Of a stretch of DNA of 37,068 nt, positions 11,441 to 21,984 are shown piece by piece. The stretch comes from Saccoglossus kowalevskii. Its lineage: Eukaryota > Hemichordata > Enteropneusta > Harrimaniidae. Under the pieces are notes generated by a model. The model was not told the origin of the DNA, ran no database searches, and saw only the letters and a program-made list of their open reading frames with translations. The stretch spans positions 254,646-291,713 of the forward strand of contig NW_003158733.1 in NCBI RefSeq assembly GCF_000003605.2. The letters are read 5' to 3'. Every line of letters starts with the position of its first letter. Position 1 is the stretch's first letter. The position numbers and the translations under genes were made by a program.

Positions 11441-11575
11441 TGTGACACCCGAGTCGTGCGTGGCTCCATCTTGAACCCACTAAACTCATGCGTGAAATAA
11501 TAAATCTCGACGTCCGCAGTTCACGTTCACTTCTATTTTTAGTAAATAAACTGCGCAGCTGCGCACCTTACCTGC
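11441..11575 (+). repeat. Diverged direct repeat, copy A
   Basis: This copy aligns with 11741-11880. Landmarks in order are TGACACC, AGTCGTGCG, a CGTGAA-(A/G)-type block, AATAAATCTC, and CAGTTCACG. I estimate about 70% identity over the first 85 bp with two or three single-base gaps; similarity fades downstream. The landmarks are offset by 299-300 bp, so the pair may derive from a tandem 300-bp unit or from two insertions of one element. No third copy is found at the next 300-bp step on either side. Confidence 0.6.
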
Positions 11576-11740
11576 ATTGCCTGTAACATAGAAGCGATGC
11601 GAGATTTTTTGACTACATGTGCCTGATGTATAAGAACACTCTTAAAATGGTGCAATTTCGGTTCATGTAAAATATTCTTCAATGATAAATTTTCGGCTAA
11701 ATGTCCAACCATAGCTTAACTCCGATTGTTTGTCTGGAGT

Positions 11741-11880
11741 GTTTGACACCAAGTCGTGCGGAGCGCTATCATTAATATCACTCAACCCACACGTGAAGAA
11801 ATAAATCTCCGAGTCCACAGTTCACGTGCTTTAACGTTCTAAGGTTACGTAGAATCCATTTTCAATAAATCTAAAAACTG
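11741..11880 (+). repeat. Diverged direct repeat, copy B
   Basis: Partner of the copy at 11441, with the same landmark order. It contains two CACGTG E-boxes (about 11790 and 11823) at positions where copy A has CGTGAA and CACGTT, so the E-boxes are not conserved between copies. Function is unknown. Confidence 0.6.
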
Positions 11881-12860
11881 ATCAGTTGCCTCTCTCGCCG
11901 GGCATTACCTGCTAAATATTATCGATATGTTTGAATTGACATTCAAGAAGATATTTCATGCACACATTAATATAAATTGTTACACAAATATTTCAATGGC
12001 AAAAGTGTTGTGCGTGAAATCAAATTATAATTGAGTGCTCCAATGGCCGCAAGATGAAGTCAAAGACGCTATATTTTAACTGGGCATCTAATGACAAAAC
12101 ATTATGTGCTACCTATTGAGTGTATTTCCGAAAGTATTTGCATCGTTTGTGTATACCTTCAAGATGACGACATGTAGTTATATTCACGTTTTAGACTCAA
12201 TAAATATTTTATGATAATTTTGTTTATATCTAAATGAAAGATACTTTGCTAAAAAATCGACTTGAAAAATTATAAAAATATATATGTGCGATATTGTGTT
12301 TGCAGAACTAATAGTTACATATACAGTATTACTCAGGCCATTGGTCACAGTGTTTTAAAATATTTTACCAGAATGTTCACACTTATAACAATCGAACATG
12401 TCACGTATCTTGAATACTCTTGAACAGGACATTTCAAAATGCTCATGCTATTCTCGACAAAAACACTTTTCTATCATTACTGACAGGGCTGTCCTCAAAA
12501 TGTGTTATATGTGTGACTGCTACGCCATGATTATTGTGTTATGAGCTGAAAAGGGGAGTAAGTAAATGTATTACTCACTGAATGTCATGACTACGTACTA
12601 CAATAATGAATAAAATGACATCTCATTCCGAATCCAATGTTTTCGAGTTTTCGATAGATACATTTTTTATAGATAATACCTATATAACGTTGGTTTTGAA
12701 GTGTGTAACTATATACTCCTTTTGTAAACACAATTTTGGAGTCATGGACTACCGTTTAAAAATCGCTGCTGTTTTTGCTAAATCAACTATTTAACAAATT
12801 ACGCGAGATCCCGTAAGATTTTGGGAAAGATGTATCGCATAATAATTATGCAAGAATGGT

Positions 12861-12878
12861 ATATAATATATATTATAT
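12861..12878. repeat. 18-bp perfect AT palindrome
   Basis: The arms read ATATAATAT and its complement. Because the sequence is purely A and T, such palindromes arise readily by chance in this window; it could extrude as a small cruciform. Confidence 0.5.
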
Positions 12879-13029
12879 TTCAAATACATGGTTTGTTATA
12901 TAAGGTAAGTTATTGAGTTATGAATGTTAGAAATGTGTCATTCATAGGGATGTTTCACGTTAGATAATCTCTATGACAATGGTTATCATATATTTACATA
13001 CCGTTTTTCAGTTTGAACTGGTCACTTCT

Positions 13030-13062
13030 TAATTGGTTTCCATGTTTTGTTGGAAGCAATTA
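13030..13062. repeat. 33-nt hairpin
   Basis: TAATTGGTTTCCA pairs with TGGAAGCAATTA around an 8-base loop, giving about 11 pairs with one bulge and one mismatch. It is much shorter than a microRNA precursor. Confidence 0.5.
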
Positions 13063-14438
13063 TCACTGTAGTTGGTTTGTCTTATCAGTTTATGATCACG
13101 CTGGTAAATAGCGCAGTGTTATTTATAATTGGCAAGATTGTTATCAACGTCGTGTTCTATCAAGTCTAATTTCTCACTTTAAGCAATCACGTGTAACGTA
13201 ATAATAACTGTTCATCTGAGTCTTGTATATCATTCTTATCATACATCTTGAATTATATACATGGAAAAAAGTATTTAGTTTACGATTGATTACCGAAAGG
13301 AGAACCAGGGCATAACGAGATGCGCACACGAAAAAACGCATTGTTGTGGTATTTTTCTTTTTTAGATATATGATATGACGTTTAATAATAAATCGCTGGA
13401 CTAAAGAATATCCAGGGTTTAAAATTCATCCCCCTGACTTAAAAAGTGAAAGATGGATTTAATTAAGCTTCAATTGTATCTTTTCACGCGAGATTTTGCT
13501 TTCAGCTGGGCGCGAAGTTTTTTTTTCAGAGTGCTTTATTTCACCGTGTGTCGAATATGTAGTATTATACTTATGTGGAGGGTAACATCAGATTACGCCC
13601 AATAATACGATACTAAGTCAAAACGTGCAATATCAGAAATCATATCGTCTGACCGTGGTTCTGGGTTGGTTGTTTACAAACCCTCTCCAGGCATGTCATG
13701 AAAATTTCATAAATGCGAGCACAACTGGAGAACGCAGTAATTATTTATGCGTCCTGTAGATTTACGGCGCAGTGCTGATATTATGTATTCCATTTCCGAT
13801 GTCATATGATAGGTAGAAACAAGAAAATATAACAATCTTCGATTCTCCGTTGGTTCAGCTGAAATGGTCGATTGCAGATAAATATCGAGTTTTGCAAATA
13901 ATGCATTTTACAGACTTATCAGTGGGTGTCACTTACGAGATAAAGAAAGGTCAGGCTGATTTTTCACGTCTATTTCCTGATTATTTTTTTTGTTTACCAG
14001 ATAGATACAAATCCCTTGACAGTTGTTAATTGCTAATTTTTAGGGATTAATTTAATGGCGCTGATAATCTTTCTCGACTCAAGATTATGTCCTTTACGTA
14101 TTGTCAAAGTGTTGTGGTAAAACGGTGAGATGTCCTACTGGGTAGAGGAAATTTGACCAAACCATTCAGTGCAGTAGGGGCGTTAACACTTAAGAACACG
14201 TGTCATACCATACGACTGAAACTTATTTGAACATTCTTGATTTTTTTTTTTGATTTTATAATCTAGATTTTAAAATATTCTCTTATTTTAAAAAGCTGTG
14301 TTTTTGTCATCGATTTCCAAAAATAACTCTGACTAAATAAATACACATATTTGTTGTTGTTGCATTTGGTAAACTAATATTATTGAAGATATGATTATAT
14401 AACAGTATGTCTGATAATATAGGCAACAAGTACGTATA

Positions 14439-14576
14439 CATTAAAGCGCGGTGGTCGTCGCGCAGCGCGTGTTCGAAATTCATGTAAATAAACAACGTAT
14501 TTTTACACGCGTTGTATACGTCGCTATGAGTCCCATATCGAACAGGACGCGGCACGACGACTACCGCCCGTTAATG
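14439..14576. mobile_element. Compact MITE-like element with GC-rich terminal inverted repeats
   Basis: Both ends carry TTAA (14441-14444 and 14571-14574), followed inward by inverted repeats of about 33 bp. The left repeat contains GCGGTGGTCGTCG then TGTTCGA; the right repeat, reverse-complemented, contains GCGGTAGTCGTCG then TGTTCGA. In the first 16 bases 13 match; the next seven TGTTCGA bases are identical after one single-base gap. The roughly 60-base core is AT-rich apart from an internal ACAACG/CGTTGT stem. TTAA target duplication is characteristic of piggyBac-type transposases, so a non-autonomous derivative is plausible. However, the termini lack the usual CCC start of many piggyBac ends, and CATTAA/TTAATG is itself palindromic. 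The element has no transposase; the 82-codon minus-strand frame across it is not a gene. Confidence 0.65.
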
Positions 14577-15525
14577 TGAATCAGATACAATCATTATATT
14601 AACAGTATTTTTGCTAATATAGACGCTTCTTCAGCTGGTTAATCAAGTGATCGCTTTGTGAAACATTAGAAATAATAATCTCATAATCGCATTTATTCGC
14701 TTGAATGCTCACTAACTTTGTTATAGAGTTCATATTTATATGGTTTGTTTAAAGGATTTACAACTATACGTTAATCTGCCAACAGTCGTAGTGGTAGTCA
14801 ATATGAGCAGGTGCGTACCACTGTATGCATGTATGTACTGCGCCCATGTATTTCCCAGTACGCTAGTAAAATGTTATGATCTTGAAACTCTTGTTGGGGT
14901 TATTTCAAACATAACATCACAAATGAAATTTCTTTTGATTTACGCCAAAGCATTTAGTTATATTTTGAGAATAATCATAATCCTACCAAGTGGACCGTTC
15001 AAATAAATTGGCTTACAATCAGTGTGAATTCAGCATTGCAATAGTCTACTGGACTATGTAGTATTCGAATACTTAAATACAAATAAATATCACAAAGTAT
15101 ACGTGAATGTTGTGTATATTCAACTTATGTGGTAATAACTGTAAATAGTCAACGAGGCGACATCTTGGAGTCTTCTCACAAAAAACTAACTCCAAGATTT
15201 ATCGAATATCGATCATGTCTAGAATACAGGCACCACACGTGTCTCGACACGTTCTGTGTACTGCACATAGAGTCTGTTTATTACATCGCGATATCTACTA
15301 TTATTGTCACACATACATACGCTACTCGTAAGGTTCTCTTGATTTTACAAGATGTTGATTAGTCTAGTACACGCTATAGAGGTTTACATCTATAAGAAAT
15401 ATTTCAACAATGTGCTGAGCTGATGGTCCATTTATGCACATATATATTTCATTAGTGATTGAAGTCACCATCGTGGGAATACATGCACATGGAGAACATT
15501 ATACAAAAATGGTGAATATCTTCCA

Positions 15526-15533
15526 TGACGTCA
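15526..15533. promoter_or_regulatory. Full CRE palindrome
   Basis: TGACGTCA in the context CCATGACGTCACCAATTG; an adjacent ATTGG on the complement matches a CCAAT box, a frequent partner of CRE sites in promoters. No start site is identified. Confidence 0.3.
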
Positions 15534-16076
15534 CCAATTGACAACCAGTCCTTATTAATGACTGTTTAGTCTTCCAAATGCAATGTATGTGTCGATGTCA
15601 TGTCATTGGTCATCTTGAAATGTACTAACAACTGAACACTTAGATTGGCATACAGTGGGTATGGGCGTACGGGTCCAGACAAACGTATTGCATCTTCTGA
15701 ATTTAAACACAACGCCGCGTATTAATCCTGACGAACGCAGGGGGTTACGATCATTGATGGAATAGCTCAGACAATGTGGTTCTCATTAATGATTGCGCAG
15801 TCCAATAATAAGTCGGAGATATGTCGTAAACAATGAGAGAGGGTATGTTTGTCTGTCTGAATTTGTTGAGCCAGTAAAGTTTTCAATTCCTCATTTGTTA
15901 AAAAATGACTAAATAAAGAGAAAACTGGCAAAGTAGTAATTTAAAGTAAATGAAAACATTCCATTTAGATATGTGAGTGTGATAATAGAGATGAGCTTGT
16001 TTATCCAATTGAAATTCTCGGTTCGAATTTGCGTCCTGGCAAATCAAAGATTACGATAATACAATACAACACAATA

Positions 16077-16108
16077 GACAACATATGGTAATCGTTCTTC
16101 TAAGTAAC
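16077..16108 (+). repeat. Short dispersed repeat, copy 1
   Basis: GACAACATA followed by TGGTAAT and ending CTAAGTAAC matches 17636-17676 in 29 of 32 aligned bases, if a 9-base insertion in the second copy is allowed. It is likely a remnant of an old interspersed repeat. Confidence 0.4.
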
Positions 16109-17593
16109 TTTTCGAAATAGAAACGCGTGCCTTTATGAAATTAACAGTAGTCGATACATTAGAGTGAATATGCATTAGTTATATTCAGCATTAATTTTAA
16201 GCTTACAGAAAATAAATGGCTAAAATAAAATGATTTGTTTCACTATTCGATAATACACTACATAGTACAATTATTTTTGAAAATGACGAAACAAAGCATG
16301 TTTCAAACACATGGCCAAGTGCAACACTTAACCGTGTTTGGCGTACTAATTATTAAAATAGGACAAATAAATTGCGTCTTATAAAAAGTTTATTTATATA
16401 TTTCAAAATGCCTTCAGTAATACTATGTTATATATATTCACCATAATTTTATTTGCATTTTTCTTCACAAAAAAATATATTGGATAAAACGGTTTGGGTA
16501 ATAGCTTTCCCGAACAGGAATGTTCAAACTATCTCACTAGATTAGGTTTCCACGTGCTGAAAACAACATTTCAATGAATATATCGGTTACAGACACTCAT
16601 ATAGTATATGACTAGCTATAAGCTATCTGTATAGGTGTTCCACGTACATTGTGTGTATTTGATTCAGTAAATCTCTCGAGAAACCTTTCAATTGAAATAC
16701 TAATTTTGATCTGCCAGCAGGTTGAAACAAAAAGATACTCCAACTATAGATGTCGTACTGTGAGAGTTAATTTAAGTAATTACGGTTCGGAATAATCTGT
16801 CAGCGTTCCATCCTAACATAGCCCTAATAGATACATACATGGCTTATTTGCTGACATAAATCACCTACTGTTCATACCGTCATGCCATGCTGTGTGACTG
16901 TCATATCTTATGAAGACGATGACTCAACGGAAATGGTTACAAATAACACCCATTTCAATGATGTAGTTTAAGTTATAAAGTAGAGTGGAGCGCGTACATG
17001 GGGGAAAGTTGATACAAAATAGTATGAGTCTTGAACTGCAAGACGGAGTTCGATGCAGAGACTGCTTTTTCAGAATTCTTAGCCCGTGTCATTGTAATCT
17101 GCTTATTCAATCCAAAACTCATCTAATATCGGCCGATATATTCATACATTAAAACAAGAGCTACCAAACTGCACAACGTAAAGACCAAGCAGAAGGACGG
17201 GAAGTACACATTTAATTTCATTGCCAAGATGTAGTCGATGTCGATTTATATTATTATCACGAACTTTTACCTGGCTTGGCCTAGCAGGAGCAAATTTATT
17301 TTTATTATGTACTTACAAGGAATATACTTATATACATCATATATATTTGAGTTTGTGTAGTCAAACAATTTAAGTCGTACTGAGACATGCTAGAAGCGTT
17401 TATATTTGTTGAAGCCCGACAGTATTCGCACTGAGCTCGTTCAAATTTTGTGAGAACAGACAATACATTTTACATGTGATGCATAGGTCGCGTGAAAATC
17501 GTATCAATAAAACATAAACAAATACAAAATCACTGCGTCATACCCATGCTACTTTTCATGTCGATATATGTTCTAATCACATGCGATTTCAAA

Positions 17594-17619
17594 GTACAGA
17601 TCACTGCGCCAGACTAAAT
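17594..17619 (+). repeat. 26-bp direct repeat, first copy
   Basis: It begins GTACAGATCACTGCGCCAGA and matches 17743-17768 in 24 of 26 bases. The copies are 149 bp apart. A weaker related piece, ATCACTGCGTCA, occurs near 17529. The flanks do not align, so the repeated block is short. Confidence 0.7.
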
Positions 17620-17635
17620 ATACTTTGAATATTGC

Positions 17636-17676
17636 GACAACATAGATAATATTTGGTAATTGTTGTCCTAAGTAAC
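17636..17676 (+). repeat. Short dispersed repeat, copy 2
   Basis: Partner of 16077-16108, carrying an extra GATAATATT after GACAACATA. It lies between the two 26-bp direct repeats, so both repeats may belong to one decayed element covering about 17.5-17.8 kb. Confidence 0.4.
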
Positions 17677-17742
17677 CAATCAAAATGACTAGACGCTACA
17701 AGCAATGGCTTTTTTTTCAGTAGCATTTTGTCGTATGCCGAC

Positions 17743-17768
17743 GTACAGATCATTGCGCCAGAGTAAAT
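17743..17768 (+). repeat. 26-bp direct repeat, second copy
   Basis: Partner of 17594-17619 with two substitutions. It overlaps the end of a 76-codon minus-strand frame (17750-17980) that has no recognisable product. Confidence 0.7.
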
Positions 17769-20144
17769 TTGTTTGGCAACCCAGTTAAACTGATATAAGG
17801 TATCTTGGAACAGTGGACACGATTGCGGTACGAAATTAAAATTGAAAACAAATTGGGGGAGTGAAACAAGTCACCAGTCTTTCTCGATCTCCAAGAGATC
17901 TCGAAAGCCATTTCCAAATAAGGTCTATACTTCGTGATCAGGTGATTCGGGCCGCTACTTACAATATACTGAATATCCATACTTTAAAACGTCTTTTTGT
18001 GGCTTGCAATCAAATATTACGACACCAATAAGTACACACAATGAGTACATGGGTTATTTTATGTACTTTCATTAGTATGTATTTAAAGATCTTCACCCCT
18101 CGTATGAAGTCATTCTAAGTCACTGGAAACCACGCAAGCACGTTTCGAATCTAATATCGGCGTGTCTTCTGCAACTTGTCGCTAATTACATAGCTGCAGT
18201 GAAGTAAGATAGCCGTAATGTTCACACCAAATGAACGTAGCCAGTCTGAACGGGGCTTATTCATTGGATTATTTGCTTGATGAATTATTTCTGTTTCGTC
18301 AACCACCTGAAAGGGTCGGCGTCAGATCAGCCTCGTTCTGAGATGATACAGTCATTTCTCCTCATTGTGTGTATTCCCAGTTTGCAGTAAAATGGTTGAG
18401 TTTGAAGTAAATCCTCTATGGATGTATTCGAGACGTTCACATTGTGCATTAAAGCATCCATTAGGTATGTTAACGCCGAAATCGATAATATATGCCAGTC
18501 GGGGTTAACTAAAGCGTAACTTAGTTACATAATTAACTATCGAGACAAAATGGCGTCCTTAACATAAATTTTCTGGTGAGTTTTTATCAATAGCTGGAGC
18601 TGAATAATTATTGCAAACAATTGGTAATACTCAAGTCATTCAGTGACTGAAAGATGGCATAAAACACACTGTGAAATTAGATAGTTTTAAATAACATATC
18701 GACTATGATGTCGACCACACCGGGATTCATGTAAAAAATGTGATCTTGATTAACACCAAATTGACCCCTTAGTTCAGTTATCATTTCTTTCATAATACAG
18801 ATGAACATATAGGCATACAAGGGATTATCCAAGGAAATTATTGCATTATATTTACCCTTTACTGACATGATATTCGATAGATTTGTTGTCGACACACCTT
18901 GCAGAAGATGAACTTTTCTAACAGTGCATAATGCGACTAATGATGGCACAGTAAAAGCGAGTATTCACACTTGAAGATTTCAAGTGTTTCCATTTTAAGT
19001 CACGCTTTACCTTCTTCACCTTACAGGTTCATCTGGCATGACGAACGTCTAATAATCAGACACTACACATCACTGAATGTCACGTCCGTTCTTCAATTTC
19101 GAAATGCAGCTTCGTGAAGATCTGTGATAAGATACCATTGAGATTATTTTCGCTGACAAAAAATACATGCACGGTAAGCAATCATCCTTCTCCAAGGCTT
19201 TTCCTTTTAGCAATTTCTTTGATCAAGTCGTTTCGCTGCCACTTAAAAAAAGCATTTTATTCATAATCTATGCCTTCGGGCAAGGTTTTTCACATTTCCT
19301 CTTTAAGTGCTTAAAATACCTTGGCTGAATTCTTGGCATGAAATGATGTACTTTGGTTCGAATTTGCAAACAAATTTTATAGATGCGTTACATGCATCTA
19401 GTTTTTAGTTTTTTGATAAAAGCATTTGCCGCAAGAAAGCCTGACCAATTGAGCTTTCTACATATGGCGTCGTCGACATGATAGCTGCTGTTATCTACTC
19501 TAAAGTTTATAATCTTCGTGGTTTCCTTTGTATCACATCGCCGATGTCCTATTTTCAACCACTAAAGAATACCGTGTATCATTTCGGGATATTCGGTGTT
19601 TCTTTGAACACACCTAGAGACGTGCGACCGATGAAGATTGCAGTTATATGTGCGTTGTGAAGACAGGTGATACAGTGTGGATGTGATGATGAATTACGTC
19701 TGACAGTCACAATAACATTCAATGGTGAATACTTCATTTCTCTCGCTGCCAACACACCGATTCAGTGCAGAGTAATACCGGCATATTGGATTGCTAATAA
19801 CATTACTTCATTATACACTTGGAACATATAATATATTAAATACATGATTTATTCCATGCCAGGTGTGTAATTTAACAATGCAGCACGAACAATATTGAAG
19901 TACAGTCGGTGGCTATTGTATGTTTCTATTATGTTTACCCCGAATTTAATTAGCGCCGTTATTAAAGTTATCCGAAGTGCACACAATTTAATCCATTAAA
20001 TTATCCATCAGATAATCTTATTATTTCATTCTTGTGTCGTCATTCCGTCATTCTTTTTTTTTTGTAATCAATACATTTTTCTGAATGCTATTCTATGGGC
20101 AATCTTACAAATGGTTATCCAGTTAATGCACACTGGGAGCGAAA
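17769..20144. other. AT-rich non-coding stretch
   Basis: No gene is recognised. The minus-strand frame 18677-18949 (90 codons) has no known motif. Near 18504 TAACTAA pairs with TTAGTTA across 8 bases. CAATCAAATATTACGA at 18007 resembles a piece at 16040, possibly more of the dispersed repeat. A run of ten T is at 20054-20063. Confidence 0.55.
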
Positions 20145-20408
20145 TTAATAATGACCAAAAACTCCGCATACATAACATTTTATTACCTTGCCCGTACCAT
20201 CAAAGATGGAAGGGAACGGTATATTAAGGGAACAATTTTGTCTGGCGTTGTCGTTGTTGTCACTGTTGTCGTTGTCGTCGTCGTCGTCGTCGTCGTCGTT
20301 AATAATTGTTATTGTGTGCATAATAACTTTACTAATTTTATTCCAAACTTCATCAAACTTGGTCACCTTATTCATCAGTATAAAGTCTTCCCTGAGTTTG
20401 AACAACAT
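20145..20408 (-). pseudogene. Possible retroelement gag remnant with decayed CCHC zinc knuckle
   Basis: The minus-strand frame ends GKVIKCYVCGVFGHY then stop. CYVCGVFGH fits the retroviral-type knuckle C-x2-C-x4-H, including the aromatic residue after the first Cys, Gly after the second, and Gly before His. The fourth ligand position, five residues after His, reads Ser (TCC) rather than Cys, and a stop lies between. Such knuckles occur in Gag proteins of LTR retrotransposons and some LINE ORF1 proteins, and in cellular CNBP-like proteins. The middle of the frame is a poly-Asp run encoded by the (GTC)n microsatellite. No protease, reverse transcriptase or LTR is visible around it. The motif is short and could be chance. 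Confidence 0.3.
20248..20301. repeat. (GTC)n/(GTT)n microsatellite
   Basis: An imperfect GTT/GTC mixture runs into eight perfect GTC units (20275-20298). It creates poly-Val, poly-Ser and poly-Asp runs in overlapping frames on both strands, which explains several apparent ORFs here. Confidence 0.95.
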
Positions 20409-21525
20409 ATGTCCTGTATGAAAATATCATGCAACAATTGAGAAAATCTGATAAATTATTATGACTGTTTCTACTTGACTGATCACTGGTGATACACATC
20501 AAAGGTCACTGATCTCAGTGGAAATATGCATTGTTGTATGTGTTCAATGAAGCAAATGATTTATCTTGTAATACTATCCTTGGTAATGTATCTCAGAATC
20601 CTATACTGGTTTTCAAAACCAACTCATGGAGAAATTGCACAGTCGTATACACATTTGCAAACCTACCAATAAATTCTTTCCAGAAAACAAGATGTCAGAA
20701 AATCAATATAAGCACTCCTATGAACTGGGTGCCAAACTTTGATCAAGATCTGAAGCTAATAGAAAATCTGTTTAGTTCAAAGTTATCAAATCAAAAACAA
20801 TACATAAAAATACAAAGAAAGCAAAACATTTCATCCACATTTTAAAAAGAAAATTGTTCTAAAATATATGTATTCTGTATTTGACAAACAGTTCATTCGA
20901 CAAATGAAAACTCACAGGAATATGTTTCAGCTATTAGAACAGAATGATATAGTTTATAATACTAGTTTAAAAACGCACTTCAAAGATTGCAGTGTTTGAA
21001 GATGTAGATTCTCAGGAGGCAACAGTACTGTTGACTTCTCCCTCCACTAACTATTTAAGTTGATTTGCATACAAAGCAGAGCTTGCAACATGATAGCTAT
21101 TCATAAAGGGTGTTTTTTTTTTACTTTTCATATAATACAGTAGTCACACAATGAGGCAGTTCATATTTGTCTCAGTGAATCATTAATTTTTGACAGACAC
21201 CTGTACAAAATACTTGGACAAAAGCCAGCTAAGATTTTTTTGTTATCTTGCATGTTTTATAAATCTATTCACGTCTAAATGCAGCACTTTTTTTGCGATG
21301 AGACATTTGTTTTTATACTAAAATATCTGAATTACTTTGAATAAAGCTGGAAATTATGTCCCTTAAAATAATTAAACAAATAAGGCACCAATGTTTTTGT
21401 AAGATATTTACATCTTTTAAGGACATTCGGTAGACTGATTCCCCACTGTTGGGTCAACCCCAAAACTTGTTTGTATTCAAAATTAATTATGACAATCACG
21501 GATCCTTGTTTTCTAACAGTCTTAA
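20409..21525. other. AT-rich stretch upstream of a candidate promoter
   Basis: The plus-strand frame 20531-20845 (104 codons) begins at TTG, is rich in Asn, Lys and Ile as AT-rich DNA dictates, and matches nothing I know. Two small stem-loops (ATCAC/GTGAT and CACTG/CAGTG) lie near 20480-20520. A run of T lies near 21113. Otherwise nothing is seen. Confidence 0.5.
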
Positions 21526-21701
21526 TGACGTCATACCTATTAGTTTACCACTTCATTTACACGTTGCTTGCAGACAAAGTATAAATACGATTCGTTTGAT
21601 ATAAATCGCAATTAAGTAGTGTACTGTGTATATTGTAACCTGATTTTTAGTTAGCTTTCATGTTCTAGCACGCACAGTTTTATTTACAAATTTTCAGAAT
21701 G
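21526..21701 (+). promoter_or_regulatory. Candidate promoter and start codon abutting the assembly gap
   Basis: A full CRE (TGACGTCA, 21526-21533) is followed by TATAAATA at 21580-21587. If the TATA box works, initiation would fall near 21610 and the CRE about 80 bases upstream of it. The first well-placed start is ATG at 21699 in the context CAGAATGG, with A at -3 and G at +4, an optimal Kozak context. Its frame reads Met-Ala-Asp-Leu-Ile before the sequence becomes N at 21716. TTTTCAG immediately before the ATG could instead be a splice acceptor. No coding evidence is available beyond five codons, so this remains a hypothesis. Confidence 0.3.
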
Positions 21702-21715
21702 GCTGATTTAATAAA

Positions 21716-21984
21716 NNNNNNNNNNNNNNNNNNNNNNNNNNNNNNNNNNNNNNNNNNNNNNNNNNNNNNNNNNNNNNNNNNNNNNNNNNNNNNNNNNNNN
21801 NNNNNNNNNNNNNNNNNNNNNNNNNNNNNNNNNNNNNNNNNNNNNNNNNNNNNNNNNNNNNNNNNNNNNNNNNNNNNNNNNNNNNNNNNNNNNNNNNNNN
21901 NNNNNNNNNNNNNNNNNNNNNNNNNNNNNNNNNNNNNNNNNNNNNNNNNNNNNNNNNNNNNNNNNNNNNNNNNNNNNNNNNNNN
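21716..21984. other. Assembly gap (N)
   Basis: 269 undetermined bases. The frame opened at 21699 reaches a stop at 21990-21992 if the stated gap length is exact, but gap lengths may be estimates. Any gene content here is unknown. Confidence 0.98.

Larger units (their letters stand above)
11881..14438. other. AT-rich non-coding stretch with small hairpins
   Basis: No gene is recognised; the only ATG frame of note is 12606-12794 (62 codons), with no motif. An 18-bp AT palindrome lies at 12861-12878 and a hairpin at 13030-13062. TCTCCAG and CTGGAGA face each other across about 40 bases near 13683-13730. A run of 11 T is at 14241-14251. Confidence 0.55.
14577..17593. other. AT-rich non-coding stretch
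   Basis: No gene is recognised. Frames at 14740-15006 (88 codons, hydrophobic, ATG start) and 15129-15362 (77 codons) have no family signature. A CRE lies at 15526. A segment at 16077-16108 resembles 17636-17676 and is listed as a dispersed repeat. The B-box-like GGTTCGAATTTGC at 16020 lacks an A box. Confidence 0.55.

Noticed and set aside
13150..13165. GTCGTGTTCTAT as another copy of the 14.4 kb terminal motif
   Set aside because: Only about 11 of 12 bases match and the GC-rich outer part is missing.
16020..16032. B-box-like GGTTCGAATTTGC, also present at 19355
   Set aside because: No A box at the right distance, and a shared 13-mer is expected by chance several times in a window this size.
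20188..20441. Poly-Ser and poly-Val reading frames
   Set aside because: They are translations of the (GTC)n microsatellite in different frames.
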